Positions 23,871-37,460 of a stretch of DNA of 64,000 bases are shown piece by piece. Numbering within the stretch: position 1 is the stretch's first letter; every line of letters begins with the position of its first letter. The translations under genes and the position numbers were made by a program. The DNA comes from Orientallactaga sibirica (Eukaryota > Chordata > Mammalia > Rodentia > Dipodidae): NCBI GenBank assembly GCA_036365145.1, contig JAEOAD010002327.1, positions 248,001 to 312,000 on the forward strand, read 5' to 3'. The notes beneath the pieces were generated by a model, which saw nothing but the letters and a program-made list of their open reading frames with translations, had not been told where the DNA came from and did not search any database.

Positions 23871-26800
23871 GCAGCAAGATCAAACGTTCCTAGTTTGTGT
23901 AATCTAACAAGATGTACAACTTAGTAGATTAACCACATTTCTAAAATAGGTTGTTTAGAAAACAAACACCTTCATTGCCGAACAGAGTACTGTGTGAAAT
24001 AAGCCTGTTCTGTTGCACAAATGAGTTGCTTTCTTACGAAGAGTCTTCAGTGCAGCAAGATCAAACTTTCCTAGTTTGTGTAATCTAACAAGATGTAGAA
24101 TTTAGTAGATTAACCACATTTCTAACGTCGTTTGTTTAGAAAACAAACACCTTCATTGCCGAACGCAGTACTGTGTGAAATAAGGCTGTTCTGTTCCGCA
24201 AATGAGTTGCTTTCTTACGAAGAGTCTTCAGTGAAGAAAGATCAAACTTTCCTAGTTTTTATAATCTAACAAGATGTTCAACTTCGTAGATTAACCACAT
24301 TTCTAACGTAGTTTGTTTAGAAAACAAACGCCTTCATTGCTGAACACAGTACTGTGTGAAATAAGGCTGTTGTGTTCCCCAAATGAGTTGCTTTCTTACG
24401 AAGAGTCTTCAGTGCAGCAAGATCAAACTTTCCTAGTTTGTGTAATCTAACAAGATGTACAACTTAGTAGATTACCCAGATTTCTAACGTAGTTTGTTTA
24501 GAAAACAAACACCTTCATTGCAAATGCAGTACTGTGTGAAGTAAGCTAGTTCTGTTCTACAAATGAGTTGCTTTCTTACGAAGAGTCTTCAGTGCAGCAA
24601 GATCAAACTTTCCTAGTTTGTGTAATCTTACAAGATGTACAACTTAGTACATTAACCACATTTCTAACATAGTTTGTTTAGAAAACAAACGCCTTCATTG
24701 CCGAACACAGCACTGTGTGAAATAAGGCTGTTCTGTTCTCCAAATCAGTTGCTTTCTTGAGAAGAGTCTTCAGGGCAGCAAGATCAAAGTTTCCTAGTTT
24801 TGTAATCTAACAAGATGTACAACTTAATAGACTACCTTCATTTCTAAATGAGTTTGTTTAGAAAACAAACCCATTCATTGCCGAACACAGTACTGTGTGA
24901 AATAAGGCTGTTCTGTTAACCAAAAGAGTTGGTTTCTTACGAAAACTCTTCAGTGCAGCAGGATCAAACTTTCCTAGTTTGTGTAATCTAACAAGATATA
25001 CAACTTAGTAGATTAACAACATTTCTAACGTAGTTTGTTTAGAAAACAAACTCCTTCATTGCCTAATGCAGTACTTTGTGAAGTAAGCTAGTTCTGTTCC
25101 GCAAATGAGTTGCTTTTTTACGACGAGTCTTCAGTGCAGCAAGATCAAACTTTCCTAGTTTGTATAATCTAACAAGATATACAACTTAATAGATTAACCA
25201 CATTTCTAACATAGTTTGTTTAGCAAACAAACGCCTTCATTACCGAACACAGTACTGCGTGAAATAAGGCTGTTCTGTTCCCCAAATGAGTTGCTTTTTT
25301 ACGAAGAGTCTTCAGTGCAGCAAGATCAAACTTTCGTAGTTTGTGTAATCTAACAAGATGTACAATTTAGTAGATTAACCACATTTCTAATGCAGTTTGT
25401 TTAGAAAACAAACACCTTCCTTGCCGAACACAGTACTGTGTGAAATAAGGCTGTTCTGTTCCTGAAATCAGTTCCTTTCTTGAGAAGATTCTTCAGGGCA
25501 ACAAGATCAAACTTTCCTAGTTTTTGTAATCTAAGAAGATGTACAACTTAATATACTACCTTCATTTCTAAAGTAGTTTGTTTAGAAAACAAACCCATTC
25601 ATTGCCGAACACAGTACTGTGTGAAATAAGGCTGTTCTGTTCCGCAAATGAGTTGCTTTCTTACGAAGACTCTTCAGTGCAGCAAGATCAAACTTTCCTA
25701 GTTTCTGTAATCAAACAAGATGTACAACTTAGTAGATTAACCACATTTCTAACGTAGGTTGTTTAGAAAACAAACGCCTTCATTGCCGAACACAGTACTG
25801 TGTGAAATAAGCCTTTTCTTATCCCCAAATGAGTTGCTTTCTTACGAAGAGTCTTCAGTGCAGCAAGATCAAACTTTCCTAGTTTGTATAATGTAACAAC
25901 ATGTAGAATTTGGTAGATTAACCACATTTCTAACGTTGTTTGTTTAGAAAACAAACACCTTCATTGCCGAACGCAGTACTGTGTGAAATAAGGCTGTTCT
26001 CTTCCGCAAATGAGTTGCTTTCTTACGAAGAGTGTTCAGTGCAGCGAGATCAAACTTTCCTAGTTTGTATACTCTAACAAGATGTAAAACTTAGTAGATT
26101 ATCGACATTTCTAACGTAGTTTGTTTAGAAAACAAACGCCTTCATTGCCGAACACAGTACGGTGTGAAATAAGGCTGTTCTGTTCCCCAAATGAGTTGCT
26201 TTCTTACGAAGAGTCTTCAGTGCAGCAAGATCAAACTTTCCTAGTTTGTGTAATCTAACAGGACGTACAACTTAGTAGATTAACCACATTTCTAACGTAG
26301 TTTGTTTAGAAAACAAATACCTTCATTGCCGAACACAGTACTGTGTGAAATAAGCCTGTTCTGATCCTCAAATGAGTTGCTTTCTTACGAAGAGTCATCA
26401 GTGCAGCAAGATCAAACTTTCCTGGTTTGTGTAATCTAACAAGATGTAGAATTTAGTAGATTAACCACATTTCTAACGTAGTTCGTTTAGAAAACAAACA
26501 CCTTCATTGCCGAACGCAGTACTGTGTGAAATAAGGCTGTTCTGTTGCGCAAATGAGTTGCTTTCTTACGAAGAGTCTTCAGTGCAGCAAGATCAAACTT
26601 TCCTAGTTTGTGTAATCTAACAAGATGTACAACTTAGTAGATTAACCACATTTATAACGTAGTTTGTTTAGAAAACAAATACCTTCATTGCCGAACACAG
26701 TACTGTGTGAAATAAGGCTTTTCTGTTCTCCAAATGAGTTCCTTTCTTACGAAAAGTCCTCAATGCAGCAAGATCAAACGTTCCTAGTTTGTGTAATCTA

Positions 26801-27800
26801 ACAAGATGTACAATTTAGTAGATTAACCACATTTCTAACGTAGTTTGTTTAGAAAACAAACACCTTCCTTGCCGAACACAGTACTGTGTGAAATAAGGCT
26901 GTTCTGTCCCCGAAATCAGTTGCTTTCTTGAGAAGAGTCTTCAGGGCAGCAAGATCAAACTTTCCTAGTTTTTGTAATCTAACAAGATGTACTACATAGT
27001 AGACTACCTTCATTTCTAAAGTAGTTTGTTTAGAAAACAAACCCATTCATTGCCGAACACATTACTGTGTGAAATAAGGCTGTTCTGTTCACCAAATGAG
27101 TAGGTTTCTTACGAAGACTCTTCAGTGCAGCAAGATCAAACTTTCCGAGTTTGTGAAATCTAACAAGATGTACAACTTAGTAGATTAACCACATTTCTAA
27201 CGTAGTTTGTTTAGAAAACAAACCCATTCATTGCCGAACTCAGTACTGTGTGAAATAAGGCTGTTCTGTTCCACAAATGAGTTGCTTTCTTACGAAGACT
27301 CTTCAGTGCAGCAAGATCAAACTTTCCTAGCTTGTGTAATCTAACAAGATGTACAACTTAGTAGATTAACCACATTTCTAACGTAGTTTGTTTAGAAAAC
27401 AAATACCTTCATTGCCGAACACAGTACTGTGTGAAATAAGCCTGTTCTGATCCTCAAATGAGTTGCTTTCTTACGAAGAGTCATCAGTGCAGCATGATCA
27501 AACGTTCCTGGTTTGTGTAATCTAACAAGATGTAGAATTTAGTAGATTAACCACATTTCTAACGTAGTTCGTTTAGAAAACAAACACCTTCATTTCAGAA
27601 TGCAGTACTGTGTGAAGTAAGCTCGTTCTATTCTACAAATGAGTTGCTTTCTTACGAAGGTCTTCAGTGCAGCATGATCAAACTTTCCTAGATTGTGTAA
27701 TCTATCAAGATGTACAACTTAGTAGATTAACCACATTTCTAACGTAGTTTGTTTAGAAAACAAACGACTTCATTTCGAAACAAAGTACTGTGTGAAATAG
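23871..27800. repeat. 36-monomer higher-order repeat, copy 3 (truncated)
   Basis: It follows copy 2 from the CTTCACTGCAG junction through CTCCTTCATTGCCTAATG, AAAACTTAGTAGATTATCGA, AAATACCTTCATT, CACCTTCCTTGCCG, GAGTAGGTTTC and AACGTTCCTGGTTTG. Near 27.6-27.8 kb the register breaks: the following 27.8-28.9 kb matches 22.2-23.2 kb of copy 2 at about 31 rather than 36 monomers. Confidence 0.75.
26640..27060. repeat. 18-monomer-register duplication, copy 1
   Basis: Shares AAATACCTTCATT, GGCTTTTCTG, AAAAGTCCTCAATGCAG, CACCTTCCTTG and GTACTACATAGTAGAC with 29,890-30,320, 3256 bases away (18 x 181 minus 2). The B-class monomers of the two copies translate identically over 65 codons on the minus strand, so they are near-identical. 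A third, related run lies at 29.25-29.85 kb (14-monomer register). Confidence 0.85.
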
Positions 27801-29889
27801 GCCTGTTCTGATCCCCAAATGAGTTGCTTTCTTACGAAGAGTATTCAGTGCAGCAAGATCAAACTTTCCTAGTTTGTGTAATCTAACAAGATGTACAACT
27901 TAGTAGATTAACCACATTTCTAACGTTGTTTGTTTAGAAAACAAACACCTTCATTGCCGAATGCAGTACTGTGTGAAGTAAGCTAGTTCTATTCTACAAA
28001 TGAGTTGCTTTCTTACGAAGAGTCTTCAGTGCAGCAAGATCAAACTTTCCTAATTTGTGTAATCTATCAAGATGTACAACTTAGTAGATTAACCACATTT
28101 CTAACTTAGTTTGTTTAGAAAACAAACGCCTTCATTGCCGAACAAAGTACTGTGTGAAATAGGCCTGTTCTGATCCCCAAATGAGTTGCTTTCTTACGAA
28201 GAGTCTTCAGTGCAGCAAGATCAAACTTTCTTAATTTGTGTAATCTTACAAGATGTACAACTTAGTAGATTAACCACATTTCAAACGTAGTTTGTTTAGA
28301 AAACAAACCCATTCATTGCCGAACACAGTACTGTGTGAAATAAGGCTGTTCTGTTCACCAAATGAGTAGGTTTCTTACGAAGACTCTTTAGTGCAGCAAG
28401 ATCAAACTTTCCTAGTTTGTGTAATCTAACAAGATGTACAACTTAGTAGATTAACCACATTTCTAACGTAGTTTGTTTAGAAAACAAACACCTTCATTGC
28501 CGAATGCAGTACTGTGTGAAGTAAGCTAGTTCTATTCTACAAATGAGTTGCTTTCTTTCGAAGAGTCTTCAGTGCAGCAAGATCAAACTTTCCTAGTTTG
28601 TATAATCTAACAAGATGTACAACTTAGTAGATTAACCACATTTCTAACGTAGTTTGGTTACAAAACAAACGCCTTCATTGCCGAACACATTACTGTGTGA
28701 AATTAGGCTGTTCTGTTCCCCAAATGAGTTGCTTTCTTACGAACACTCTTCAGTGCAGCAAGATCAAACTTTCCTACTTTGTGTAATCTAACAAGATGTA
28801 CAACTGAGTAGATTAACCACATTTCTAACGTAGTTTGTTTAGAAAACAAACTTCTTCATTGCTGAATGCAGTACTGTGTGAAGTAAACTAGTTGTGTTCT
28901 ACAAATGAGTTGCTTTTTACTAAGAGTCTTCAGTGCAGCAAGATCAAACGTTCTGAGTTTGTGTAATCTAACAAGATTTACAACTTAGTAGATTAACCAC
29001 ATTTCTAAAGCAGTTTGTTTAGAAAACAAATCCGTTAATTGCCGAACACAGTACTGTGTGAAATAAGGCTGTTCTGTTCCCCAAATGAGTTGCTTTCTTA
29101 CGAAGAGTCTTCAGTGCAGCAAGATCAAACTTTCGTACCTTGTGTAATCTAACAGGACGTACAACTTCATAGACTACCTTCATTTCTAAAGTAGTTTGTT
29201 TAGAAAACAAACGGTTTCATTGCCGAACACAGTACTGTGTGAAATAAGCTTGTTCTGATCCCCAAATCAGTTGCTTTCTTACGAAGAGTCCTCAATGCAG
29301 CAAGATCAAACTTTCCTAGTTTGTGTAATCTAACAAGATGTACAATTTAGTAGATTAACCACATTTCTAACGTAGTTTGTTTAGAAAACAAACACCTTCT
29401 TTGCCGAACACAGTACTGTGTGAAATAAGGCTGTCCTGTCCCCGAAATCAGTTGCTTTCTTGAGAAGAGTCTTCAGGGCAGCAGGATCAAACTTTCCTAG
29501 TTTTTGTAATCTAACAAGATGTACAACATAGTAGACTACCATCATTTCTAAAGTAGTTTGTTTAGAAAACAAACCCATTCATTGCCGAACACAGTACTGT
29601 GTGAAATAAGGCTGTTCTGTTCACCAAATGAGTAGGTTTCTTACGGAGACTCTTCAGTGCAGCAAGATCAAACTTTCCGAGTTTGTGTAATCTAACAAGA
29701 TGTACAACTTAGTAGATTAACCACATTTCTAACGTAGTTTGTTTAGAAAACAAACCCATTCAATGCCGAACTCAGTACTGTGTGAAATAAGGCTGTTCTG
29801 TTCCCCAAATGAGTTGCTTTCTTACGAAGACTCTTCAGTACAGCAAGATCAAACTTTCCTAGTTTGTGTAATCTAACAAGATGTACAAC

Positions 29890-30320
29890 TTAGTAGATTA
29901 ACCACATTTATAACGTAGTTTGTTTAGAAAACAAATACCTTCATTGCCGAACACAGTACTGTGTGAAATAAGGCTTTTCTGTTCTCCAAATGAGTTCCTT
30001 TCTTACGAAAAGTCCTCAATGCAGCAAGATCAAACGTTCCTAGTTTGTGTAATCTAACAAGATGTACAATTTAGTAGATTAACCACATTTCTAACGTAGT
30101 TTGTTTAGAAAACAAACACCTTCCTTGCCGAACACAGTACTGTGTGAAATAAGGCTGTTCTGTCCCCGAAATCAGTTGCTTTCTTGAGAAGAGTCTTCAG
30201 GGCAGCAAGATCAAACTTTCCTAGTTTTTGTAATCTAACAAGATGTACTACATAGTAGACTACCTTCATTTCTAAAGTAGTTTGTTTAGAAAACAAACCC
30301 ATTCATTGCCGAACACAGTA
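29890..30320. repeat. 18-monomer-register duplication, copy 2
   Basis: Partner of 26,640-27,060. The GGCTTTTCTG landmark recurs once more at 30,334, exactly 362 bases (2 monomers) after 29,972, so a dimer duplication sits at its right end. Confidence 0.85.
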
Positions 30321-30329
30321 CTATGTGAA

Positions 30330-32520
30330 ATAAGGCTTTTCTGTTCTCCAAATGAGTTCCTTTCTTACGAAAAGTCCTCAATGCAGCAAGATCAAACGTT
30401 CCTAGTTTGTGTAATCTAACAAGATGTACAATTTAGCAGATTAACCACATTTCTAACGTAGTATGTTTAGAAAACAAACACCTTCATTGCCGAAAGCAGT
30501 ACTGTGCGAAGTAAGCTAGTTCTGTTCTACAAATGAGTTGCTGTCTTACGAAGACTCTTCAGTGCATCAAGATCAAACTTTTCTAGTTTGTGTAATCTAA
30601 CAAGATGTACAATTTAGTAGATTAACCACATTTCTAACGTAGTTTGTTTAGAAAACAAACACCTTCATTGCCGAACGCAGTACTGTGTGAAATAAGGCTG
30701 TTCTGTTCCGCAAATGAGTTGCTTTCTTACGAAGAGTCTTCAGTGCAGCAAGATCAAACTTTCCTAGTTTGTATAATCTAACAAGATATACAACTTAATA
30801 GATTTACCACATTTCTAACATAGTTTGTTTAGAAAACAAACGCCTTCATTGCCGAACACAGTACTGTGTGAAATAAGGCTGTTCTGTTCCCAAATGAGTT
30901 GCTTTCTTGAGAAGAGTCTTCAGGGCAGCAATATCAAACTTTCCTAGTTTTTGTAATCTAACAAGATGTACAACTTAATAGACTATCTTCATTTCTAAAG
31001 TAGTTTGTTTAGAAAACAAACCCATTCATTGCTGAACACAGTACTGTGTGAAATAAGGCTGTTCTGTTCCCCAAATGAGTTGATTTCTTACGAAGACTCT
31101 TCAGTGCAGCAAGATCAAACGTTCCTAGTTTGTGTAATCTAACAAGATGTACAACTTAGTAGATTAACCACATTTATAACGTAGTTTGTTTAGAAAACAA
31201 ACACCTTCATTGCCGAACACAGTACTGTGTGAAATAAGGCTATTCTGTTCTCCAAATGAGTTGCTTTCTTACGAAGAGTCTTCAGTGCAGCAAGATCAAA
31301 CTTTCCTAGTTTGTGTAATCTAACAAGATGTACAACTTAGTGGATTAAACACATTTCTAACGTAGGTTGTTTAGAAAACAAACGCCTTCATTGCCGAACA
31401 CAGTAGTGTGTGAAATAAGCCTGTTCTGATCCCCAAATGAGTTGCTTTCTTACGAAGAATCTTCAGTACAGCAAGATCAAACTTTCCTAGTTTGTGTAAT
31501 CTAACAAGATGTAGAATTTAGTAGATTAACCACATTTCTAACGTAGTTTGTTTAGAAAATAAACACCTTCATTGCCGAACGCAGTACTGTGTGAAATAAG
31601 GCTGTTCTCTTCCGCAAATGAGTTGCTTTCTTACGAAGAGTCTTCAGTGCAGCAAGATCAAACTTCCCTAGTTTGTGTAATCTAACAAGATGTACAATTT
31701 AGTAGATTAACCACATTTCTAACGTTGTTTGTTTAGAAAACAAACACCTTCATTGCCGAATGCAGTACTGTGTGAACTAAGCTAGTTCTGTTCTACAAAT
31801 GAGTTGCTTTCTTACGAAGAGTCTTCAGTGCAGCAAGATCAAACTTTCCTACTTTGTGTAATCTTACAAGATGTAAAATTTAGTAGAATAACCACACTTC
31901 TAACGTAGTTTGTTTAGAAAAAACAAACGCCTTCATTGCCTAACACAGTACTGTGTGAAATAAGCCTGTGCTGTTCCCCAAATGAGTTGCTTTCTTAAGA
32001 AGACTCTTCATTGCAGCAAGATCAAACTTTCCTAGTTTGTGTAATCTAACAAGATGTACAACTTAGAGATTAACCACATTTCTAACGTAGGTTGTTTAGA
32101 AAACAAACACCTTCATTGCCGAACACAGTAGTGTGTGAAATAAGCCTGTTCTGATCCCTCAAATGAGTTGCTTTCTTGCGAAGAATCTTCAGTGCAGCAA
32201 GATCAAACTTTCCTTGTTTTGTAATCTAACAAGATGTAGAATTTAGTAGATTAACCACATTTCTAACGTAGTTTGTTTAGAAAACAAACACCTTCATTGC
32301 GGAACGCAGTACTGTGTGAAATAAGGCTGTTCTCTTCCGCAAATGAGTTGCTTTCTTACGAAGAGTCTTCAGTGCAGCAAGATCAAACTTTCCTAGTTTG
32401 TATAATCTAACAAGATGTACAACTTAGTAGATTAACCACATTTCTAACGTAGTTTCTTTAGAAAAGATACGCCTTCATTGCCGAACACAGTACTGTGTGA
32501 AATAAGGCTATTCTGTTCTC
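30330..32520. repeat. 47-49-monomer-register duplication, copy 1
   Basis: Shares, in order, TTTAGCAGATTAACC, GTAGTATGTTTAG, GAAAGCAGTACTGTGCG, GAGTTGATTTC, TAGTGGATTAAACAC, CAGTAGTGTGTG and GAAAAGATACGCC with 39,190-41,030. The offset falls from 8865 to 8684 to 8502 bases along the block (49, 48 and 47 monomers), so copy 1 has two more monomers than copy 2. Confidence 0.85.
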
Positions 32521-32829
32521 CAAATGAGTTGCTTTCTTACGAAGAGTCTTCAGTGCAGCAAGATCAAACTTTCCTATTTTGTGTAATCTAACAAGATATA
32601 CAAGTTAGTAGATTAAGTACATTTCTTACATAGTTTGTTTAGAAAACAAACGCCTTCTTTGCGGAACACAGTACTGTGTGAAATAAGCTTGTTCTGATCC
32701 CCAAATCAGTTGCTTCTTACGAAGAGTCTTCAGTGCAGCAAGATCAAACTTTCTTAATTTGTGTAATCTAAAAAGATGTAGAATTTAGTAGATTAACCAC
32801 ATTTCCAACGTAGTTTGTTTAGAAAACAA

Positions 32830-33790
32830 ACACCTTCTTTGCCGAACACAGTACTGTGTGAAATAAGGCTATTCTGTTCTCCAAATGAGTTGCTTTCTTA
32901 CGAAGAGTCTTCAGTGCAGCAAGATCAAACTTTCCTAGTTTGTATAATCTAACAAGATGTACAACTTAGTAGATTAACCACATTTCTAACGTAGTTTGTT
33001 TAGAAAACAAACGCCTTCATTACCGAACACAGTACTGTGTGAAATAAGGCTGTTCTGTTCCCCAAATGAGTTCCTTTTTTACGAAGAGTCTTCAGTGCAG
33101 CAAGATCAAACTTTCCTAGTTTGTGTAATCTAACAAGTTGTACAATTTAGTAGATTACCCACATTTCTAACGTAGTTTGTTTAGAAAACAAACACCTTCA
33201 TTGCAGAATGCAGTACTGTGTGACGTAAGCTGCTTCTGTTCTACAACTGAGTTGCTTTTTTACGAAGAGTCTTCAGTGCAACCAAATCAAACGTTCCTAG
33301 TTTGTGTAACCTAACAAGATGTAGATTTTAGTATATTAACCACATTACTAACGTAGTTTGTTTAGAAAACAAACACCTTCATTATCGAACGGAGTACTGT
33401 GTGAAATAAGGCTGTTGTCTCCCGAAAATGAGTTGCTTTCTTATGAAGAGTCTTCAGTGCAGCAAGATCAAACTTTCCTAGTTTGTATAATCTAACAAGA
33501 TGTACAACTTAGTAGATTAACCACATTTCTAACGTAGTTTGTTGAGAAAACAAACGCCTTCATTGCCGAACACAGTACTGTGTGAAATAAGGCTGTTCTC
33601 TTCCCCAAATGAGTTGCTTTCTTACGAAGAGTCTTCACTGCAGCAAGATCAAACTTTCCTAGTTTGTGTAATCTAACAATATGTACAATTTAGTAGATTA
33701 ATCACATTTCTAACGTAGTTTGTTTAGAAAACAAACGCCTTCATTGCCGAACACAGTACTGTGTGAAATAAGGCTCTTCTGTTCCCGAAA
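32830..33790. repeat. 13-monomer-register duplication, copy 1
   Basis: Carries GTGCAACCAAATCAAACG, GTAACCTAAC, TAGTATATTAACC, TTATCGAACGGAG, TTTGTTGAGAAAAC and CAATATGTACAATT. The AGTGCAACC start is at 33,275 and again at 35,628, exactly 13 x 181 apart, with very few differences. Confidence 0.9.
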
Positions 33791-34319
33791 TCAGTTGCAT
33801 TCATGAGAACAGTCTTCAGGGCAGCAAGATCAAACTTTCCTAGTTTTTGTAATCTAACAAGATGTACAACTTAATAGACTACCTTCATTTCTAAAGTAGT
33901 TTGTTTAGAAAAGAAACCCATTCATTGCCGAACACAGTACTGTGTGAAATAAGGCTGTTCTGTTCCCCAAATGAGTTGCTTTCTTACGAAGACTCTTCAG
34001 TGCAGCAAGATAAAACTTTCCTAGTTTGTGTAATCTAACAAGATGTACAACTTAGTAGATTAACCACATTTATAACGTAGTTTGTTTAGAAAACAAACAC
34101 CTTCATTGCTAAACACAGTACTGTGTGAAATAAGGCTATTCTGTTCTCCAAATGAGTTGCTTTCTTACGAAGAGTCTTTAGTGCAGCAAGATCAAACTTT
34201 CCTAGTTTGTGTAATCTAAAAAGATGTACAACTTAGTAGATTAAGCACATTTCTTACGTAGTTTTTTTAGATAACAAAGGCCTTCATTGCCGAACACAGT
34301 AGTGTGTGAAATAAGCCTG

Positions 34320-34660
34320 TTCTGATCCCCAAATGAGTTGCTTTCTTACGAAGAGTCTTAAGTGCAGCAAGATCAACCTTTCCTAGTTTGTGTAATCTAA
34401 CAAGATGTACAACTTAGTAGATAAACCACATTTCTAACGTAGGTTGTTTAGAAAACAAACACCTTCATTGCCGAACACAGTAGTGTGTGAAATAAGCCTG
34501 TTCTGATCCCCAAATGAGGTGCTTTCTTGCGAAGAATCTTCAGTGCAGCAAGATCAAACTTTCCTTGTTTGTGTAATCTAACAAGATGTAGAATTTAGTA
34601 GATAAATTACATTTCTAACGTAGTTTGTTTAGAAAACAAACACCTTCATTGCCCAACGCA
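34320..34660. repeat. 40-monomer-register duplication, copy 1
   Basis: Shares TCTTAAGTGCAGCAAGATC, CAACCTTTCC, TAGATAAACCAC, TAGTGTGTGAAATAAGCC and TCTTGCGAAGAATC with 41,556-41,900. The AGTGC start is at 34,361 and 41,597 (40 x 181 minus 4). Confidence 0.75.
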
Positions 34661-35182
34661 GTACTGTGTGAAGTAAGCTAGTTCTGTTCTACAAATGAGT
34701 TGCTTTCTTACGAAGAGTCTTCAGTGCAGCAAGATCAAACTTTCCTAGTTTGTGTAATCTTACAAGATGTACAATTTAGTAGATTAACAACATTTCCAAC
34801 GTAGATTGTTTAGAAAACAAACCCCTTCATTGCCGAACACAGTACTGTGTGAAATAAGCCTGTTCTGATCCCGAAATCAGTTGCTTTCTTGAGAACAGTC
34901 TTCAGGGCAGCAAGATCAAACCTTCCTAGTTTTTGTAATCTAACAAGATGTACAACTTAATAGACTACCTTCATTTCTAAAGTAGTTTGTTTAGAAAACA
35001 AACGCCTTCATTGCCGAACACAGTACTGTGTGAAATAAGGCTGTTCTGTTCCCCAAATGAGTTGCTTTCTTACGAAGACTCTTCAGTGCTGTAAGATCAA
35101 AGTTTCCTAGTTTGTGTAATCTAACAAGATGTACAACTTAGTAGATTAACCACATTTATTACGTAGTTTGTTTAGAAAACAA

Positions 35183-36140
35183 ACACCTTCATTGCCGAAC
35201 ACAGTACTGTGTGAAATAAGGCTATTCTGTTCTCCAAATGAGTTGCTTTCTTACGAAGAGTCTTCAGTGCAGCAAGATCAAACTTTCCTAGTTTGTATAA
35301 TCTAACAAGATGTACAACTTAGTAGATTAACCACATTTCTAACGTAGTTTGTTTAGAAAACAAACGCCTTCATTACCGAACACAGTACTGTGTGAAATAA
35401 GGCTGTTCTGTTCCCCAAATGAGTTCCTTTTTTATGAAGAGTCTTCAGTGCAGCAAGATCAAACTTTCCTAGTTTGTGTAATCTAACAAGTTGTACAATT
35501 TAGTAGATTACCCACATTTCTAACGTAGTTTGTTTAGAAAACAAACACCTTCATTGCAAAATGCAGTACTGTGTGAAGTAAGCTACTTCTGTTCTACAAA
35601 TGAGTTGCTTTTTTACGAAGAGTCTTCAGTGCAACCAAATCAAACGTTCCTAGTTTGTGTAACCTAACAAGATGTAGATTTTAGTATATTAACCACATTA
35701 CTAACGTAGTTTGTTTAGAAAACAAACACCTTCATTATCGAACGGAGTGCTGTGTGAAATAAGGCTGTTGTCTTCCGAAAATGAGTTGCTTTCTTACGAA
35801 GAGTCTTCAGTGCAGCAAGATCAAACTTTCCTAGTTTGTATAATCTAACAAGATGTACAACTTAGTAGATTAACCACATTTCTAACGTAGTTTGTTGAGA
35901 AAACAAACGCCTTCATTGCCGAACACAGTACTGTGTGAAATAAGGCTGTTCTCTTCCCCAAATGAGTTGCTTTCTTACGAAGAGTCTTCACTGCAGCAAG
36001 ATCAAACTTTCCTAGTTTGTGTAATCTAACAATATGTACAATTTAGTAGATTAATCACATTTCTAACGTAGTTTGTTTAGAAAACAAACGCCTTCATTGC
36101 CAAACACAGTACTGTGTGAAATAAGGCTGTTCTTTTCCCG
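35183..36140. repeat. 13-monomer-register duplication, copy 2
   Basis: Partner of 32,830-33,790 at an offset of 2353 bases with no net indel. Its right end overlaps the start of the 33-monomer-register block. Confidence 0.9.
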
Positions 36141-37460
36141 AAATCAGTTACTTTCTTGAGAAGAGTCTTCAGGGCAGCAAGATCAAACTTTCCTAGTTTT
36201 TGTAATCTAACAAGATGTACAACTTAATAGACTATCTTCATTTCTAAGTAGTTTGTTTAGAAAACAAACCCATTCATTGCCGAACACAGTACTGTGTGAA
36301 ATAAGGCTGTTCTGTTCCCCAAATGAGTTGCTTTCTTACGAAGACTCTTCAGTGCAGCAAGATCAAACTTTCCTAGTTTGTATAACCTAACAAGATGTAC
36401 AACTTAGTAGATTAACCACATTTCTAACGTAGGTTGTTTAGAAAATAAACGCCTTCATTGCCGAACACAGTGCTGTGTGAAATAAGCCTGTTCTGTTGCG
36501 CAAATGAGTTGCTTTCTTACGAAGAGTCTTCAGTGCAGCAAGATCAAACTTTCCTAGTTTGTGTAATCTAACAAGATGTACAACTTAGTAGATTAACCAC
36601 TTTTCTAACGTAGTTTGTTTAGAAAACAAACGCCTTCATTGCCGAACACAGTACTGTGTGGAATAAGGCTGTTCCTTTCCGCAAATGAGTTGCTTTCTTA
36701 GGAAGAGTCTTCAGTGCAGAAAGATCAAGCTTTCCTGGATTGTGTAATCTAACAAGATGTAGAATTTAGTAGATTAACCACATTTCTAACGTAGTTTCTT
36801 TAGAAAACAAACACCTTCATTGCCGAACACAGTACTGTGTGAAATAAGGCTGTTCTGTTCCCCAAATGAGTTGCTTTCTTACGGAGACTCTTCAGTGCAG
36901 CAAGATCAAACTTTCCTAGTTTGTGTAATCTCACAAGATGTACAACTTAGTAGATTAACCACATTTCTAACGTAGTTTGTTTAAAAAACAAACGCCTTCA
37001 TTGCCGAACACAGTACTGTGTGAAACAAGGCTGTTCTGTTCCCGAAATCAGTTGCTTTCTTGAGAAGAGTCTTCAGGGCAGCAATATCAAATTTTCCCAG
37101 TTTTTGTAATCCAACAAGATGTACAACTTAATAGACTATCTTCATTTCTAAAGTAGTTTGTTTAGAAAACAAACCCATTCATTGCCGAACTCAGTACTGT
37201 GTGAAATAAGGCTGTTCTGTTCCCCAAATGAGTTGCTTTCTTACGAAGACTCTTCAGTGCAGCAAGATAAACTTTCCTAGTTTGTGTAATCTAACAAGAT
37301 GTACAACTTAGTAGATTAACCACATTTCTAACGTAGTTTGTTTAGAAAACAAAAACCTTCATTGCCCAACGCAGTACTGTGTGAAATAAGGCTGTTCTGT
37401 TGCGCAAATGAGTTGCTTTCTTACGAAGAGTCTTAAGTGCAGCAAGATCAAATTTCTTAG
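35950..37460. repeat. 33-monomer-register duplication, copy 1
   Basis: Shares CAATATGTACAATT, ATTTCTAAGTAGTTTG, TATAACCTAACAAG, GAAAATAAACGCC, GTGCTGTGTG, GGAATAAGG, CCTGGATT, ACGGAGACTC, AAACAAGGC and AATCCAACAAG, in that order, with 41,920-43,430 at 5970 bases (33 x 181 minus 3). Similarity ends near 37.46 kb. Confidence 0.85.
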
